Below are positions 8,239 to 16,448 of a stretch of DNA of 64,000 bases, piece by piece. The notes under the pieces are model-generated. The model was not told the DNA's origin, searched no databases, and saw nothing but the letters and a program-made list of their open reading frames with translations. The position numbers were made by a program, and so were the translations under genes. The first letter of the stretch is position 1, and each line of letters begins with the position of its first letter. Origin of the DNA: JAWRCU01 sp033542235 (GTDB lineage Bacteria > Pseudomonadota > Alphaproteobacteria > Rhizobiales > Rhizobiaceae); contig NZ_JAWRCU010000001.1 of assembly GCF_033542235.1 (NCBI RefSeq), positions 248,001 to 312,000 on the forward strand, read 5' to 3'.

Positions 8239-8718
8239 TTATACAGCCCTCTTCTTGCGCCTCTCGTAGAGCATGGCGAGCGTTTCGGCGATGAGCGCGG
8301 GCTTCTCTGCGCCTTCGATTTCGATCGTGTTCGTCGCCTTCATCAGATACTGGCCTGGCCCAACATTCTCGACCGACAGCAGTGTCGTGCGCAGCCTGAC
8401 TCTCGTGCCGGTTATGACCGGCGCGAGAAAGCGGACCTTGTCGAGCCCGTAATTGAAGGCCGCCTGGGTGTTCTCTGGGATCGCGCCGATGGTCTGGATG
8501 AGCGACCCCACCAGCGACAGCGTGAGATAGCCGTGCGCAATGGTCTTGCGGAACGGACTCTCGCGGCGCGCCCGCTCCGGATCGGTATGTATCCACTGAC
8601 GGTCCCCGGTGCAGTCGGCGAATTGCTGGATCATCGCCTGATCGACGACCACCCATGGCGAGACGCCGAGCTCGCAGCCGATCTTCTGCTTCAGCTCCTC
8701 GAAGGTTGGCACTGCCAT
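8239..8718 (-). CDS. MaoC family dehydratase (hotdog-fold enoyl-CoA hydratase)
   Basis: A 159-residue single hotdog-domain protein of the MaoC/NodN-like group. The hydratase-2 catalytic pattern is visible: FADCTGDRQWIHTDPERA followed by SPFRKTIAHGYLTLSL, containing the Asp and His used in (R)-specific hydration. The ATG at 8718 follows AGAGG and gives the normal length; the upstream in-frame extension runs into a repeat. A phasin lies upstream on the same strand, so a role in feeding or drawing on (R)-3-hydroxyacyl-CoA for polyhydroxyalkanoate is possible, though many MaoC proteins act elsewhere. Confidence 0.87.
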   Translation of the reverse strand: MAVPTFEELKQKIGCELGVSPWVVVDQAMIQQFADCTGDRQWIHTDPERARRESPFRKTIAHGYLTLSLVGSLIQTIGAIPENTQAAFNYGLDKVRFLAPVITGTRVRLRTTLLSVENVGPGQYLMKATNTIEIEGAEKPALIAETLAMLYERRKKRAV

Positions 8719-8779
8719 GCTTTTCGCCTCTGGTAAGCCTGCGGCCAGCCGGTTGATCGGCCGTCCGCATTTTGGTGTA

Positions 8780-8838
8780 GCGCATCGGACCGAAAGTGAG
8801 CAGCGGTTTTCAGACAAATCCGATGAGTAATCAAATAG
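8780..8838. repeat. RIME-like palindromic repeat, copy 1 (diverged)
   Basis: The segment starts GCGCATCGGACCGAAAGT, continues with CAGCGGTTTTCAGACAAATC and CGATGAG, and matches the element at 61697-61745 over most of its length. It lies between the MaoC-type and phasin genes. Elements of this form (GCGCATCGG...CGATGCGC around a GCGGTTTTC core) are common in Mesorhizobium and relatives. This copy has decayed at its right end. Confidence 0.6.
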
Positions 8839-9003
8839 CGAAAATCTGGTGTTTGGAAAACGACTTGGGAAGCACGGCTGCCATTGCAGGTCAGCTTGGC
8901 TACCGCCACCTGACTCAGCAAATATTCGCCGCAAATTTGCTTCCCGAAGCTGCATCATTTCCGGTGCGCGGCAAGCTTGCGATCCGGGGCGGCACCAGGG
9001 CAG

Positions 9004-9435
9004 CTACTTCTTGTCTTCGAAGCCGGCCCGAATTTCCTCCATCGATTCGCGCATCCGCTCCCGCAATATGTCGATGGATTCGCCCCCGGATTTCTTCACG
9101 ATTTCGGCCATCTCGCCAGCGTTCTTGACAGCGGTCTCAAAGCTCTTTCGGGCGAAATCGGCCTGTTTGGACATGAGCTCCCGCGGATCGCTTCCGGCGC
9201 GATAGTTCTGCGCGAGATCGGCGACTTCGCTCAGCGTCTGCTGCAGCATCTCGCGCTGCTTTGCCATCAGTGACGACGTTCCTGCAGCACTTGCCTGGAC
9301 TGATTTCTGCAGCGCTTCGAGATTCTTGCGGTGATGATCGAGCACTGCCTCTACATCGACTTTCGGCAGCTTCATTTGCGAGCCGAGCTTCGAAAACATG
9401 TCGAAGATCGATTCCGTCTCCGGTTTCCTGGCCAT
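9004..9435 (-). CDS. Phasin family protein
   Basis: A 143-residue alpha-helical amphipathic protein of the phasin family (polyhydroxyalkanoate granule surface). The central pattern DHHRKNLEALQKSVQASAAG, then LMAKQREMLQQTLSEV and SKQADFARKSFETAVKNAGE, is characteristic. There is no signal peptide or transmembrane helix, as expected for a cytosolic granule coat. A GGAGGTC ribosome binding site precedes the ATG at 9435. The MaoC-type gene follows on the same strand after a RIME-like repeat. No PHA synthase is in the window. Confidence 0.88.
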   Translation of the reverse strand: MARKPETESIFDMFSKLGSQMKLPKVDVEAVLDHHRKNLEALQKSVQASAAGTSSLMAKQREMLQQTLSEVADLAQNYRAGSDPRELMSKQADFARKSFETAVKNAGEMAEIVKKSGGESIDILRERMRESMEEIRAGFEDKK

Positions 9436-9511
9436 CGCGACCTCCAGTCAGCCCCGGCCTCACCCCAATTCATCCTGCTCGGCGCGTAGAATATGCCAAG
9501 CTCGGAATCGG

Positions 9512-10816
9512 TCAATTCGCAAAGAAGAGATGCTCGATTGAATAGAGCACGAGCCCGGCAAGCCCTCCGATCACCATGCCGTTGAAGCGGATATATTGCA
9601 GGTCGCGGCCGATATTTAGCTCGATAAGCCGGGTGAGCTGCGCAAGGTCCCAGCGCTTGACCTGGTCGGCAATGAAGGTCGACACGCCACTCTTCTGGCT
9701 CTCCACGAAGGCGGTGAGCGCGACGACGAAGCCTTCATTCATGTCGGCCCGAACCTTGGGATCGGCTGCAAGCTGGCGGCCGGCATCCACGAACAGGCTG
9801 GCGAGATGCTCACGCATGCGCGAATCCTCGGCCTTCAGATCCTCTTCCACGAACTCGCGGAGGCTCTTCCAAATGTCGTCGGCAATGGAGCCGAGCTCGC
9901 GCCGTGAAAGCAGTTCCTGCTTGAGCTGCTCGGCACGCAATGCATATTCCGGCGAATCCCGCAGCGTTTCGATGAAGCCGATCACGAACCGGTCGAACTC
10001 GTGCCTGAGGGCATGGTTCTGGTCGGAGAGGACCTCCGCGAACAGCGCGCCGGCAGACGCGACGATTTTCCTGACCAGGTAAGCGTCTGCCTGGAATACT
10101 CTGAACAGCGATGGCAGTTCGTTGCGGATCTTCTCGCGCATTGCCGCAAGCGCGGCCTCGTCATTGAGGAATTTCTCGAGCACGCCGACCAGCTCATCGA
10201 ACAGCTTCTGATGGCGGCGATCCTCGGTGGCGGCCATCAAAAGCTCGGCCGCGAGCGGCGCGACCCGCACTTTCTTCAGCAAGTCGAGCACACGCTGGCC
10301 GATGAAGCCGCGCAGGTTCGAACCTTCCATCGCAGAAATCGCCTGTGGCATCAAATGCCCGACGAAACCGGAAAGATCGTGGGCGCGCGAGGGATGGGCG
10401 AGCCATTCCGCGACGAGCGCTGCGAAATCCACTTCCTTCAGCTTCTTGCGTACCGGCTCAGGCGCGAGGAAATTGGCCTCGATGAAGCGCCCGAGATTGT
10501 CGGCGATGCGGTTCTGGTTGGCCGGAACGATTGCCGTGTGCGGAATCGGCAGGCCGAGCGGCCGTCGGAACAGCGCAACAACGGCGTACCAATCGGCAAT
10601 ACCGCCGATGGTGGCCGCTTCGGCGAAAGCCGCGATAAAGCCGAGCCACGGCCAACGCGATTGAAACATGCGGGCCGTGGCGAAAACAGCCACACATAGG
10701 CAGAGCGCGGCGGTGGCAATGAATTTCGTGCGCCTCAGCGCCGCGACCTTGGCCTTGTCTCGCGCATCGCCGGCTGCACGGACGAACTCTGGCGATGCCG
10801 CGCGTTCTGCGGTCAC
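9512..10816 (-). CDS. DUF445 family inner-membrane protein
   Basis: A 434-residue protein of the DUF445/YjiN family. It has N-terminal hydrophobic stretches near residues 30-75 (FIATAALCLCVAVFATARM; FIAAFAEAATIGGIADWYAV, a family hallmark), a long helical middle, and a C-terminal membrane segment GLAGLVLYSIEHLFF close to the last residue. It starts with GTG at 10816 behind GAGGCAGG. Molecular function is unknown for the family; topology suggests a membrane-anchored cytoplasmic or periplasmic helical domain. The upstream gap holds several palindromes. Confidence 0.88.
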   Translation of the reverse strand: MTAERAASPEFVRAAGDARDKAKVAALRRTKFIATAALCLCVAVFATARMFQSRWPWLGFIAAFAEAATIGGIADWYAVVALFRRPLGLPIPHTAIVPANQNRIADNLGRFIEANFLAPEPVRKKLKEVDFAALVAEWLAHPSRAHDLSGFVGHLMPQAISAMEGSNLRGFIGQRVLDLLKKVRVAPLAAELLMAATEDRRHQKLFDELVGVLEKFLNDEAALAAMREKIRNELPSLFRVFQADAYLVRKIVASAGALFAEVLSDQNHALRHEFDRFVIGFIETLRDSPEYALRAEQLKQELLSRRELGSIADDIWKSLREFVEEDLKAEDSRMREHLASLFVDAGRQLAADPKVRADMNEGFVVALTAFVESQKSGVSTFIADQVKRWDLAQLTRLIELNIGRDLQYIRFNGMVIGGLAGLVLYSIEHLFFAN

Positions 10817-10894
10817 CCTGCCTCGCTCTGGACTGCACTATTGCCGAAGCCTGCGCCAAGCGGCGGAATCGGCTCATCCATTGTCGCGCTCCTT

Positions 10895-10972
10895 GCTAAT
10901 GTCCCGATTCTGAAATTCGCGCGAGTTTGATATGCGCTCCGAGCAAATTTCAGAATCATAGGGGACACTAGC
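10895..10972. repeat. Long imperfect inverted repeat
   Basis: Left arm GCTAATGTCCC-GATTCTGAAATT (10895-10917) pairs with the right arm 10946-10972, whose reverse complement reads GCTAGTGTCCCCTAT-GATTCTGAAATT. The arms differ by one substitution and a 4-base insertion. The 28-base centre is unpaired. The form resembles a mobile intergenic palindrome rather than a terminator, since it lacks a T-run and sits between divergent genes. Confidence 0.6.
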
Positions 10973-11127
10973 AACTCATTGATTCCTAGTGTCGTTTGAG
11001 CCCGAACTCCGAAATCACGACTCTAGTTCCCCCGAGAAATCCGTTTCTCGCGGGCGTGAATATCGTTGGACGGCGGTCCGCTTTCAAGCGCGGCAATCGG
11101 TCTATGGCAGCTTGGTGCGATTTAAGT

Positions 11128-11142
11128 TGACAACAGAACTCA
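11128..11142. promoter_or_regulatory. IRO box (RirA-type operator) in the rirA promoter
   Basis: TGA-CAACAGAAC-TCA matches TGA-N9-TCA, the iron-responsive operator recognised by RirA in Agrobacterium/Rhizobium. It overlaps TTGACA at 11127-11132, a good -35 element, about 90 bases before the rirA start. This suggests autorepression. The motif is short, so the position inside the promoter is the main support. Confidence 0.55.
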
Positions 11143-11221
11143 TCTTCGACTGATTAGAGGTTTGAAATGTTGCGCGCTTAGCTCCATAGTCCGGCGCAAC
11201 GAATCCGCCGAGGAAACGAAC

Positions 11222-11683
11222 ATGCGGCTAACGAGACAGACCAATTACGCCGTGCGCATCCTGATGTATTGCGCTGCCAATGAGGGGCGTCTCTCGCGCA
11301 TCCCTGAAATCGCCGATGCGTATAACGTCTCGGAACTCTTCCTTTTCAAGATTCTGCAGCCGCTTGTCGAGAACGGTCTTGTCGGGACGGTGCGGGGCAG
11401 AAACGGCGGTGTGAAGCTCGCCAAGCCGGCAAGCGCGATTTCCCTTTTCGACGTCGTGCGCGTGACCGAAGAGAACTTCGCCATGGCCGAATGCTTCGAG
11501 AACGACGCCGCCGAATGCCCGCTGGTCGATAGCTGCGGGTTGAACGAGGCGCTGAGGAAGGCGCTCGGTGCTTTCTTCGAGGTGCTGGAAGGCTATTCGA
11601 TCGAGGACCTCATAAAGACGCGGCCGAGCGTTCGTTCCCTGCTTGGGATCGACCTCAATACGCCGCGTGCGCTGGCAGGTTGA
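11222..11683 (+). CDS. rirA: Rrf2 family iron-responsive regulator RirA
   Basis: A 153-residue Rrf2-type regulator closely resembling RirA, the Fe-S sensing master repressor of iron uptake in rhizobia. The N-terminus MRLTRQTNYAVRILMYCAAN with the winged helix, ELFLFKILQPLVENGLVGTV, RGRNGGVKLAKPA, and the three-cysteine cluster region (AECFEND, AECPLVDSCGLNEAL) are all in place; the cysteines are expected to ligate an iron-sulphur cluster. A start at 11162 is open but lacks family support. A haem-monooxygenase-like gene follows 32 bases later. An IRO-like box overlaps the -35 region, indicating autoregulation. Confidence 0.93.
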   Translation: MRLTRQTNYAVRILMYCAANEGRLSRIPEIADAYNVSELFLFKILQPLVENGLVGTVRGRNGGVKLAKPASAISLFDVVRVTEENFAMAECFENDAAECPLVDSCGLNEALRKALGAFFEVLEGYSIEDLIKTRPSVRSLLGIDLNTPRALAG

Positions 11684-11715
11684 AACGAGCGAAGCTCTGG
11701 GGAGCGGGAAGAAGC

Positions 11716-12030
11716 ATGTTCGTCGCAATGAACCGCTTCAAGGTTGTGAAGGGATCTGAAGAGGCGTTCGAGGCGGTCTGGAAGAACCGCAATTCGAGCC
11801 TGTCGGAGATGAAGGGGTTTCGCGACTTCCACCTGTTGCGCGGCCCGGTCAACGAGGCGGAAGGTTATACGCTGTTTGCTTCTCACACGGTCTGGGCGAG
11901 CGAGGCCGACTTCATTGCCTGGACGAGGTCGGAGAATTTCCGGGCGGCGCATCGCGGCGCGGGCGAGAACAAGCCGCTCTATCTCGGGCATCCTGTATTC
12001 GAAGGGTTCACCGCCGTCGAAGGAGCGTGA
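11716..12030 (+). CDS. Antibiotic biosynthesis monooxygenase-fold protein, IsdG/HmuQ-like
   Basis: A 104-residue dimeric ferredoxin-like (ABM) protein similar to rhizobial haem-degrading monooxygenases. Characteristic segments are MFVAMNRFKVVKGSEEAFE, EMKGFRDFHLLRGP, and ASHTVWASEADFIAWTRSEN followed by FRAAHRGAG, with a candidate haem-ligating His. The start at 11716 follows GGGAAGAAG. It lies 32 bases downstream of rirA on the same strand, which fits haem-iron release controlled by iron status. Assignment as a haem oxygenase rests on similarity and context; other ABM functions remain possible. Confidence 0.82.
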   Translation: MFVAMNRFKVVKGSEEAFEAVWKNRNSSLSEMKGFRDFHLLRGPVNEAEGYTLFASHTVWASEADFIAWTRSENFRAAHRGAGENKPLYLGHPVFEGFTAVEGA

Positions 12031-12046
12031 GTTCCTGACACGCGCT

Positions 12047-12127
12047 GGGGGACAGTTTACTTATTTCGGCCAGCACTCCACCCTCGCCATCTGCCGCAAA
12101 ACCTGGCGAAATAAGTAAACTGTCCCC
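12047..12127. repeat. REP-like palindrome, GGGGACAGTTTAC family, copy 1
   Basis: Left arm 12048-12071 (GGGGACAGTTTACTTATTTC then GGCC) pairs with right arm 12105-12127 with a single-base gap. The outer 13 bases and the right flank CCCCGGCAC are the same as in the copy at 20007-20084. It fills the gap between the convergent IsdG-like and putA genes, where it could also end transcription. Elements of this type are mobilised in other bacteria by RAYT transposases; none is in the window. Confidence 0.75.
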
Positions 12128-12135
12128 GGCACCTC

Positions 12136-15100
12136 CTAAGCCGACGCAAGCAGGCTGGCGTTGCCGCCGGCAGCGGTCGTGTCCACGCATACTGAGCGCT
12201 CATGCGCATAGGCGGCGGGATAGATGATCTCCGTGACAAGCGGCACGATCGGACCTTCACGCCCGGCAAGCTCCTGACGCAGGTGCTTGAGCGTATTTGC
12301 GTCCGCCGCCGACGCGACCAAGTCGATCCGAAGCTGCGCCAACATCGCCGGGTCGATGGTGCCGTCCAGCGCGGCAAGGGGCAGGCCCTTGCCGAGCAAA
12401 GGCTGCACAGCGGCTGGCGCGCCGGGTGACACGACGAGCGCCGCATTGCCGGCGGCGAGCGCCTGGATCGCTTGCGCAAGCATCGTGTCGCCGTCGGGAC
12501 CTAGCGCGAGCACCCTGCCCCGCGGCGTCAATGTCAGCGTGTTCGCTTCGCCCGTCGGCCCCGGCAGGTCGACCGGCCCGAAGTCGATCGCCGCCGCTGC
12601 TGCAATCGCCTGAGAGCCTTTGCCACGCAGATGCTTCCTCAGAATCGCGATGCGATCAGCGCGCGTCGCCCAGCCGCCCAGCGCCGGGTCCGGCAAATGG
12701 TCTATGAGCATTTGCAGCGCGACCGAAGCGCCCTTCGGCGGCTCCCCGGCTCGCGTCGGGCCCCGGCGGAAGCGGCGCAGATAATGTGGTCCGCCCGCCT
12801 TTGGTCCGGTGCCGGACAGACCCTCCCCGCCGAAGGGCTGCGCCCCCACGACCGCGCCAATCTGGTTGCGGTTCACATAGATGTTGCCGGCATGAATGCC
12901 GTCGACGATCTCCTGCACGCGCGCGTCGATACGTGTATGCATCCCGAAGGTGAGGCCGTAGCCCTTGCGGTTGATGTCGGAAATGACGCTCTCCACCTTC
13001 TCGGCGTCATAGCTCGCGACATGCAGGATCGGCCCGAACACCTCGCGCTCCAACTCCCCAATGCCCGAGACACGGAACACCTGCGGCGCAACGAAACGGC
13101 CGCCATCCGGCGCATCGACCTTGGCGACGAGCCTGCCCTTCGCTTGCATATCGGCGGCATAATCGGAGATGTTCGTGCGCGCCTCGTCGTCGATCAGCGG
13201 ACCGACATCGGTGGCAACTGACCACGGATCGCCGACTGAAAGCTCGGCCATCGCCCCTTTCAGCATGTCGACGACCTTCTTCTCCACGTCCTTCTGGACG
13301 TACAGCATGCGCAGCGCCGAGCAGCGCTGGCCAGCGCTCTGGAAAGCAGAGGCGAGGATGTCGCGCACCGCCTGCTCAGGTAGCGCAGTGGAGTCGACGA
13401 TCATAGCATTCAGCCCGCCGGTCTCGGCGATCAGCATGGCGTCCGGTGCCGCGGTCTTTGCGAGCTGGCGTTCGATGAGCCGCGCCACCTCGGTCGAGCC
13501 GGTGAAGCAGACGCCGGCAATGCGAGCGTCGGCCGTGAGCGGCGCGCCGACGGAGGGGCCATCGCCCGGCAGAAGCTGCAGCACGTCGCCAGGGATGCCC
13601 GCCTCATGCAGCAGCGCGACGGCCCGGGCGGCGATCAGCGGCGTCTGCTCGGCCGGCTTGGCAAGCACCGTGTTGCCTGTAACGAGCGCGGCGGCGATCT
13701 GGCCGGTGAAGATCGCCAGCGGGAAGTTCCAGGGCGATATGCAGACGATCGCGCCGCGCGCTTCGGTACCAGCCTCGGCCGCATCCGCTTCCGCCGCATA
13801 GTAGCGGAGGAAATCGACCGCCTCGCGTACTTCCGACACGCCGTCGCTGAGCGTCTTGCCTGCCTCTCGCGCGGCGAGCGCGAAGAACTCGACGGCATTC
13901 GCTTCGTAGAGATCGGCGGCACGGCGCAGCCGGGCAGCACGCTCGGCCACGGGTGTCTTCGCCCAGGCCGGCGCAGCCTCGACCGCGATACCGATGGCCG
14001 CCTCGACAAGCTCGGCCGTCGCCTCGTGGACGGTTCCGACCCGGTCTTCGGGGTTGGCCGGGCTCACGACAGCCCGAGCAACCGTCGCGCCTGCGGCGCG
14101 CGTCAGTGGCCTCGCTGTCCAGCGATCGTCGCCCGTGAAAGCCGCCCTCGCCTGCTCGATGCGCTCGAGCGTTGCCGGGTCGGTGATGTCCCACCCCTTC
14201 GAATTGACGCGACCGGGGCCAAACATCGCGAGCGGCTTGGCAATCGCCGGATTGGCGGCCGGACCTTGCGTTTCTACCAACTCGAACGGGTCGCGCGCGA
14301 TCGCCTCGGCCGGCACGCCCTCGTCGACGATCTGGTGCACGAAAGAGGAGTTGGCGCCGTTCTCGAGGAGCCGCCGGACCAGGTAGGCGAGCAGGTCTGA
14401 ATGCGCACCGACGGGCGCATAGATGCGACAGCGCGTGCCCTCGGCTTTGCGCACCGTTTCGTGCAGCGCCTCACCCATGCCGTGCAGGCGCTGGAACTCG
14501 AAAGAATCGCGATCCTCCGCCATTGCCAGGATCGCGGCGACCGTATGCGCATTGTGGGTCGCAAATTGCGGATAGATCCGGTCCGTCATGCCGATCAGCT
14601 TGCGCGCATTGGCTATGTAGGAGACGTCGGTATTCGCCTTGCGCGTGAAGACAGGATAGCCGGACAAGCCAAGCACCTGCGCCCGCTTAATCTCGGTGTC
14701 CCAATAGGCGCCCTTGACGAGGCGCACCATGATCTTCCGGTCGAGCTTTTTGGCGAGCGCGTAGACCCAGTCGATGACGAAGGGCGCGCGCGGCCCATAA
14801 GCCTGCACCACGACGCCGAATCCGTCCCAGCCGCCAAGCTCGGGCTGGGCGAGAACACGCTCGATCACACCCAGCGAAAGGTCGAGCCGGTCGGCTTCCT
14901 CGGCGTCGATGTTGAGCCCCATGCCGGCACGACGAGCGGCGAGCGCCAGCGAATAGAGCCGCTCGCTCATCAGGGGCAGCATCTTCTCCTTCTGTGAGAC
15001 CTCGTAGCGCGGGTGCAGCGCCGAGAGCTTCACCGAAATGCCCGGGTTGCGGCGAATGTCGGTGCTCGTCACACCGCTCTTCAGCGAGGCGATGGCATCC

Positions 15101-15747
15101 GCATAGGCACGATGATATCGGATCGCATCGGCGTCGGTACGGGCCGCTTCGCCAAGCATGTCGTAGGAATAGAGATAGCCCTTGGCCGTCATCGACCGAC
15201 CGCGGCGTACTGCCTCCTCGATCGTGCGGCCGAGCACGAACTGCTCGCCCATCTCGCGCATCGCAGCCGAGACCGCGGTGCGGATTACCGGCTCACCGAG
15301 CCGGCGCACCAGCGCCCTGAGCGTGCCCTCGATGCCATCCTCCTCCTCGTCGTCGAGCACGCGGCCGGTGAGCATCAGCGCCCAGGTCGATGCATTGACG
15401 AAGATCGAGCTGGAACCCGCATGCGCCGACCAATCATGCGGCGCGATCTTGTCGCGGATCAGGTCATCCACGGTCTCGGCATCGGGCACACGCAGCAATG
15501 CCTCGGCAAGGCACATCAGTGCCACGCCTTCCTTGGTCGAGAGACCGTAGGTGGACAGGAACACCTCCATCAGTCCCGGGTCGGACGAGGCGCGCACGGC
15601 CCGAACGAGGTCAGCGGCGCGGCTGGAAATGCGCAAGCGTTCCTCGGCTGAAAGGCCTGCCTGCGCGACGAGGCGCCCCAAAGCTTCCTCTTCCGATGGG
15701 AGATAATTGGCGCGCATCGTCGCGCGGATCGCGTCCAGTTCGGTCAT
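12136..15747 (-). CDS. putA: Bifunctional proline dehydrogenase / L-glutamate gamma-semialdehyde dehydrogenase
   Basis: A 1203-residue PutA converting proline to glutamate through P5C. The FAD-dependent proline dehydrogenase barrel covers roughly residues 110-490 (GVSVKLSALHPRYE-like segment, RLVKGAYWDTEIKRAQ, FATHNAHTVAA). The aldehyde dehydrogenase domain follows (about 530-1000) with NFPLAIFTGQIAAAL, ETGGLNAMIVDS and the catalytic Cys in SAGQRCSALRML. A C-terminal domain of about 200 residues is present. There is no N-terminal ribbon-helix-helix DNA-binding domain, so regulation is probably by the divergent Lrp-type protein. Length is normal for long PutAs. Confidence 0.96.
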   Translation of the reverse strand: MTELDAIRATMRANYLPSEEEALGRLVAQAGLSAEERLRISSRAADLVRAVRASSDPGLMEVFLSTYGLSTKEGVALMCLAEALLRVPDAETVDDLIRDKIAPHDWSAHAGSSSIFVNASTWALMLTGRVLDDEEEDGIEGTLRALVRRLGEPVIRTAVSAAMREMGEQFVLGRTIEEAVRRGRSMTAKGYLYSYDMLGEAARTDADAIRYHRAYADAIASLKSGVTSTDIRRNPGISVKLSALHPRYEVSQKEKMLPLMSERLYSLALAARRAGMGLNIDAEEADRLDLSLGVIERVLAQPELGGWDGFGVVVQAYGPRAPFVIDWVYALAKKLDRKIMVRLVKGAYWDTEIKRAQVLGLSGYPVFTRKANTDVSYIANARKLIGMTDRIYPQFATHNAHTVAAILAMAEDRDSFEFQRLHGMGEALHETVRKAEGTRCRIYAPVGAHSDLLAYLVRRLLENGANSSFVHQIVDEGVPAEAIARDPFELVETQGPAANPAIAKPLAMFGPGRVNSKGWDITDPATLERIEQARAAFTGDDRWTARPLTRAAGATVARAVVSPANPEDRVGTVHEATAELVEAAIGIAVEAAPAWAKTPVAERAARLRRAADLYEANAVEFFALAAREAGKTLSDGVSEVREAVDFLRYYAAEADAAEAGTEARGAIVCISPWNFPLAIFTGQIAAALVTGNTVLAKPAEQTPLIAARAVALLHEAGIPGDVLQLLPGDGPSVGAPLTADARIAGVCFTGSTEVARLIERQLAKTAAPDAMLIAETGGLNAMIVDSTALPEQAVRDILASAFQSAGQRCSALRMLYVQKDVEKKVVDMLKGAMAELSVGDPWSVATDVGPLIDDEARTNISDYAADMQAKGRLVAKVDAPDGGRFVAPQVFRVSGIGELEREVFGPILHVASYDAEKVESVISDINRKGYGLTFGMHTRIDARVQEIVDGIHAGNIYVNRNQIGAVVGAQPFGGEGLSGTGPKAGGPHYLRRFRRGPTRAGEPPKGASVALQMLIDHLPDPALGGWATRADRIAILRKHLRGKGSQAIAAAAAIDFGPVDLPGPTGEANTLTLTPRGRVLALGPDGDTMLAQAIQALAAGNAALVVSPGAPAAVQPLLGKGLPLAALDGTIDPAMLAQLRIDLVASAADANTLKHLRQELAGREGPIVPLVTEIIYPAAYAHERSVCVDTTAAGGNASLLASA

Positions 15748-15881
15748 TGAAGCGGCCCCAAGGTTGCCCAGATGATTGTCCCGATCGCCGGGACAGGCAA
15801 GCGAGACTGCGCCGCATTAGCATGACCGCCATTCCGTCGCGGACCAAAACTCTGGCCTGAGCGCATCGTTCGATCTAAGAA

Positions 15882-15912
15882 ATGCAGCCACAAACGGACA
15901 AATGGACTGCAT
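15882..15912. promoter_or_regulatory. Dyad ATGCAG...CTGCAT in the putA/Lrp gap
   Basis: ATGCAG at 15882-15887 and CTGCAT at 15907-15912 form a perfect 6-base dyad with a 19-base spacer, extended by CCA/TGG one base out of register. It lies between putA and the divergent Lrp gene, ending five bases before the preferred Lrp start. It may be an Lrp-type binding site. The arms are short, so this is tentative. Confidence 0.3.
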
Positions 15913-15917
15913 TCTCC

Positions 15918-16370
15918 ATGATCGAAGATCAATTGGACCGCATCGACCGCAATATACTCGCCGCGCTTTCAAGCGATGCACGGCTGTCGATGGCTGAACT
16001 GTCTCAGAAGGTCGGGCTGTCGAAGACGCCGGTTCAGGCCAGGGTCAGGCGGCTGGAGAAGGACGGCTACATCCGCGGCTATTCGGCGATCATCGACCGT
16101 GAGAAGATGGGCGAAGGCCACCTCGCCTTCGTGCAGGTGAAGCTCTCCGACACGCGCTCGCTGGCGCTCACGGAGTTCAACCGCGCCGTCCAATCGGTCG
16201 CCGAGATCGAGCAATGTCACATGATGGCGGCGAGCTTCGACTATCTGCTCAAGGTGCGCACGAAGGACATCGCCGCCTACCGCCGGGTGCTCGGCGAGCG
16301 CATCTCGGCGCTGCCGCATGTCGCACAGACGTCGACCTTCGTGGCGATGGAGACCGTGAAGGACCGTTAG
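15918..16370 (+). CDS. putR: Lrp/AsnC family regulator, probable PutR activator of putA
   Basis: A 150-residue Lrp-type regulator. The N-terminal helix-turn-helix (IDRNILAALSSDARLSMAEL, KVGLSKTPVQARVRRLEKDG) is followed by a RAM ligand-binding domain (GEGHLAFVQVKLSDTRSLAL; MMAASFDYLLKVRTKDIAAY). Divergent orientation to putA matches the PutR arrangement known from Agrobacterium and Rhodobacter, where the protein activates putA in response to proline. ATG 15918 gives the usual family start MIEDQLDRIDRNIL; ATG 15882 is an in-frame alternative that would run through a dyad. Confidence 0.88.
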   Translation: MIEDQLDRIDRNILAALSSDARLSMAELSQKVGLSKTPVQARVRRLEKDGYIRGYSAIIDREKMGEGHLAFVQVKLSDTRSLALTEFNRAVQSVAEIEQCHMMAASFDYLLKVRTKDIAAYRRVLGERISALPHVAQTSTFVAMETVKDR

Positions 16371-16435
16371 AGCATCATCCCGAACCGAAGGTCAGCGCAG
16401 CAAAAAGTTGCAGACTTTTCGGATGAGATCATGCT
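16371..16435. repeat. RIME-like repeat, AGCATCATC...GATCATGCT form
   Basis: The segment begins AGCATCATCCCGAACCGAAG and ends TTTTCGGATGAGATCATGCT, with imperfectly complementary ends. It starts right after the Lrp stop codon and is followed by the hairpin at 16449-16487. It resembles a second subtype of rhizobial intergenic mosaic element rather than the GCGCATCGG form seen at 8780, 61697 and 63453. Confidence 0.5.
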
Positions 16436-16448
16436 GAAAAAATAAGAA

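Larger units (their letters stand above)
10817..11221. other. Divergent intergenic region rich in palindromes
   Basis: 405 bases between the DUF445 gene and rirA with no credible gene. Visible structures are a long imperfect inverted repeat (10895-10972), a second weak dyad (10986-10994 with 11018-11026, CTAGTGTCG/CGACTCTAG), a hairpin CCCGAGAAA...TTTCTCGCGGG (11031-11054), and the rirA promoter with an IRO box (11128-11142). Confidence 0.7.
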
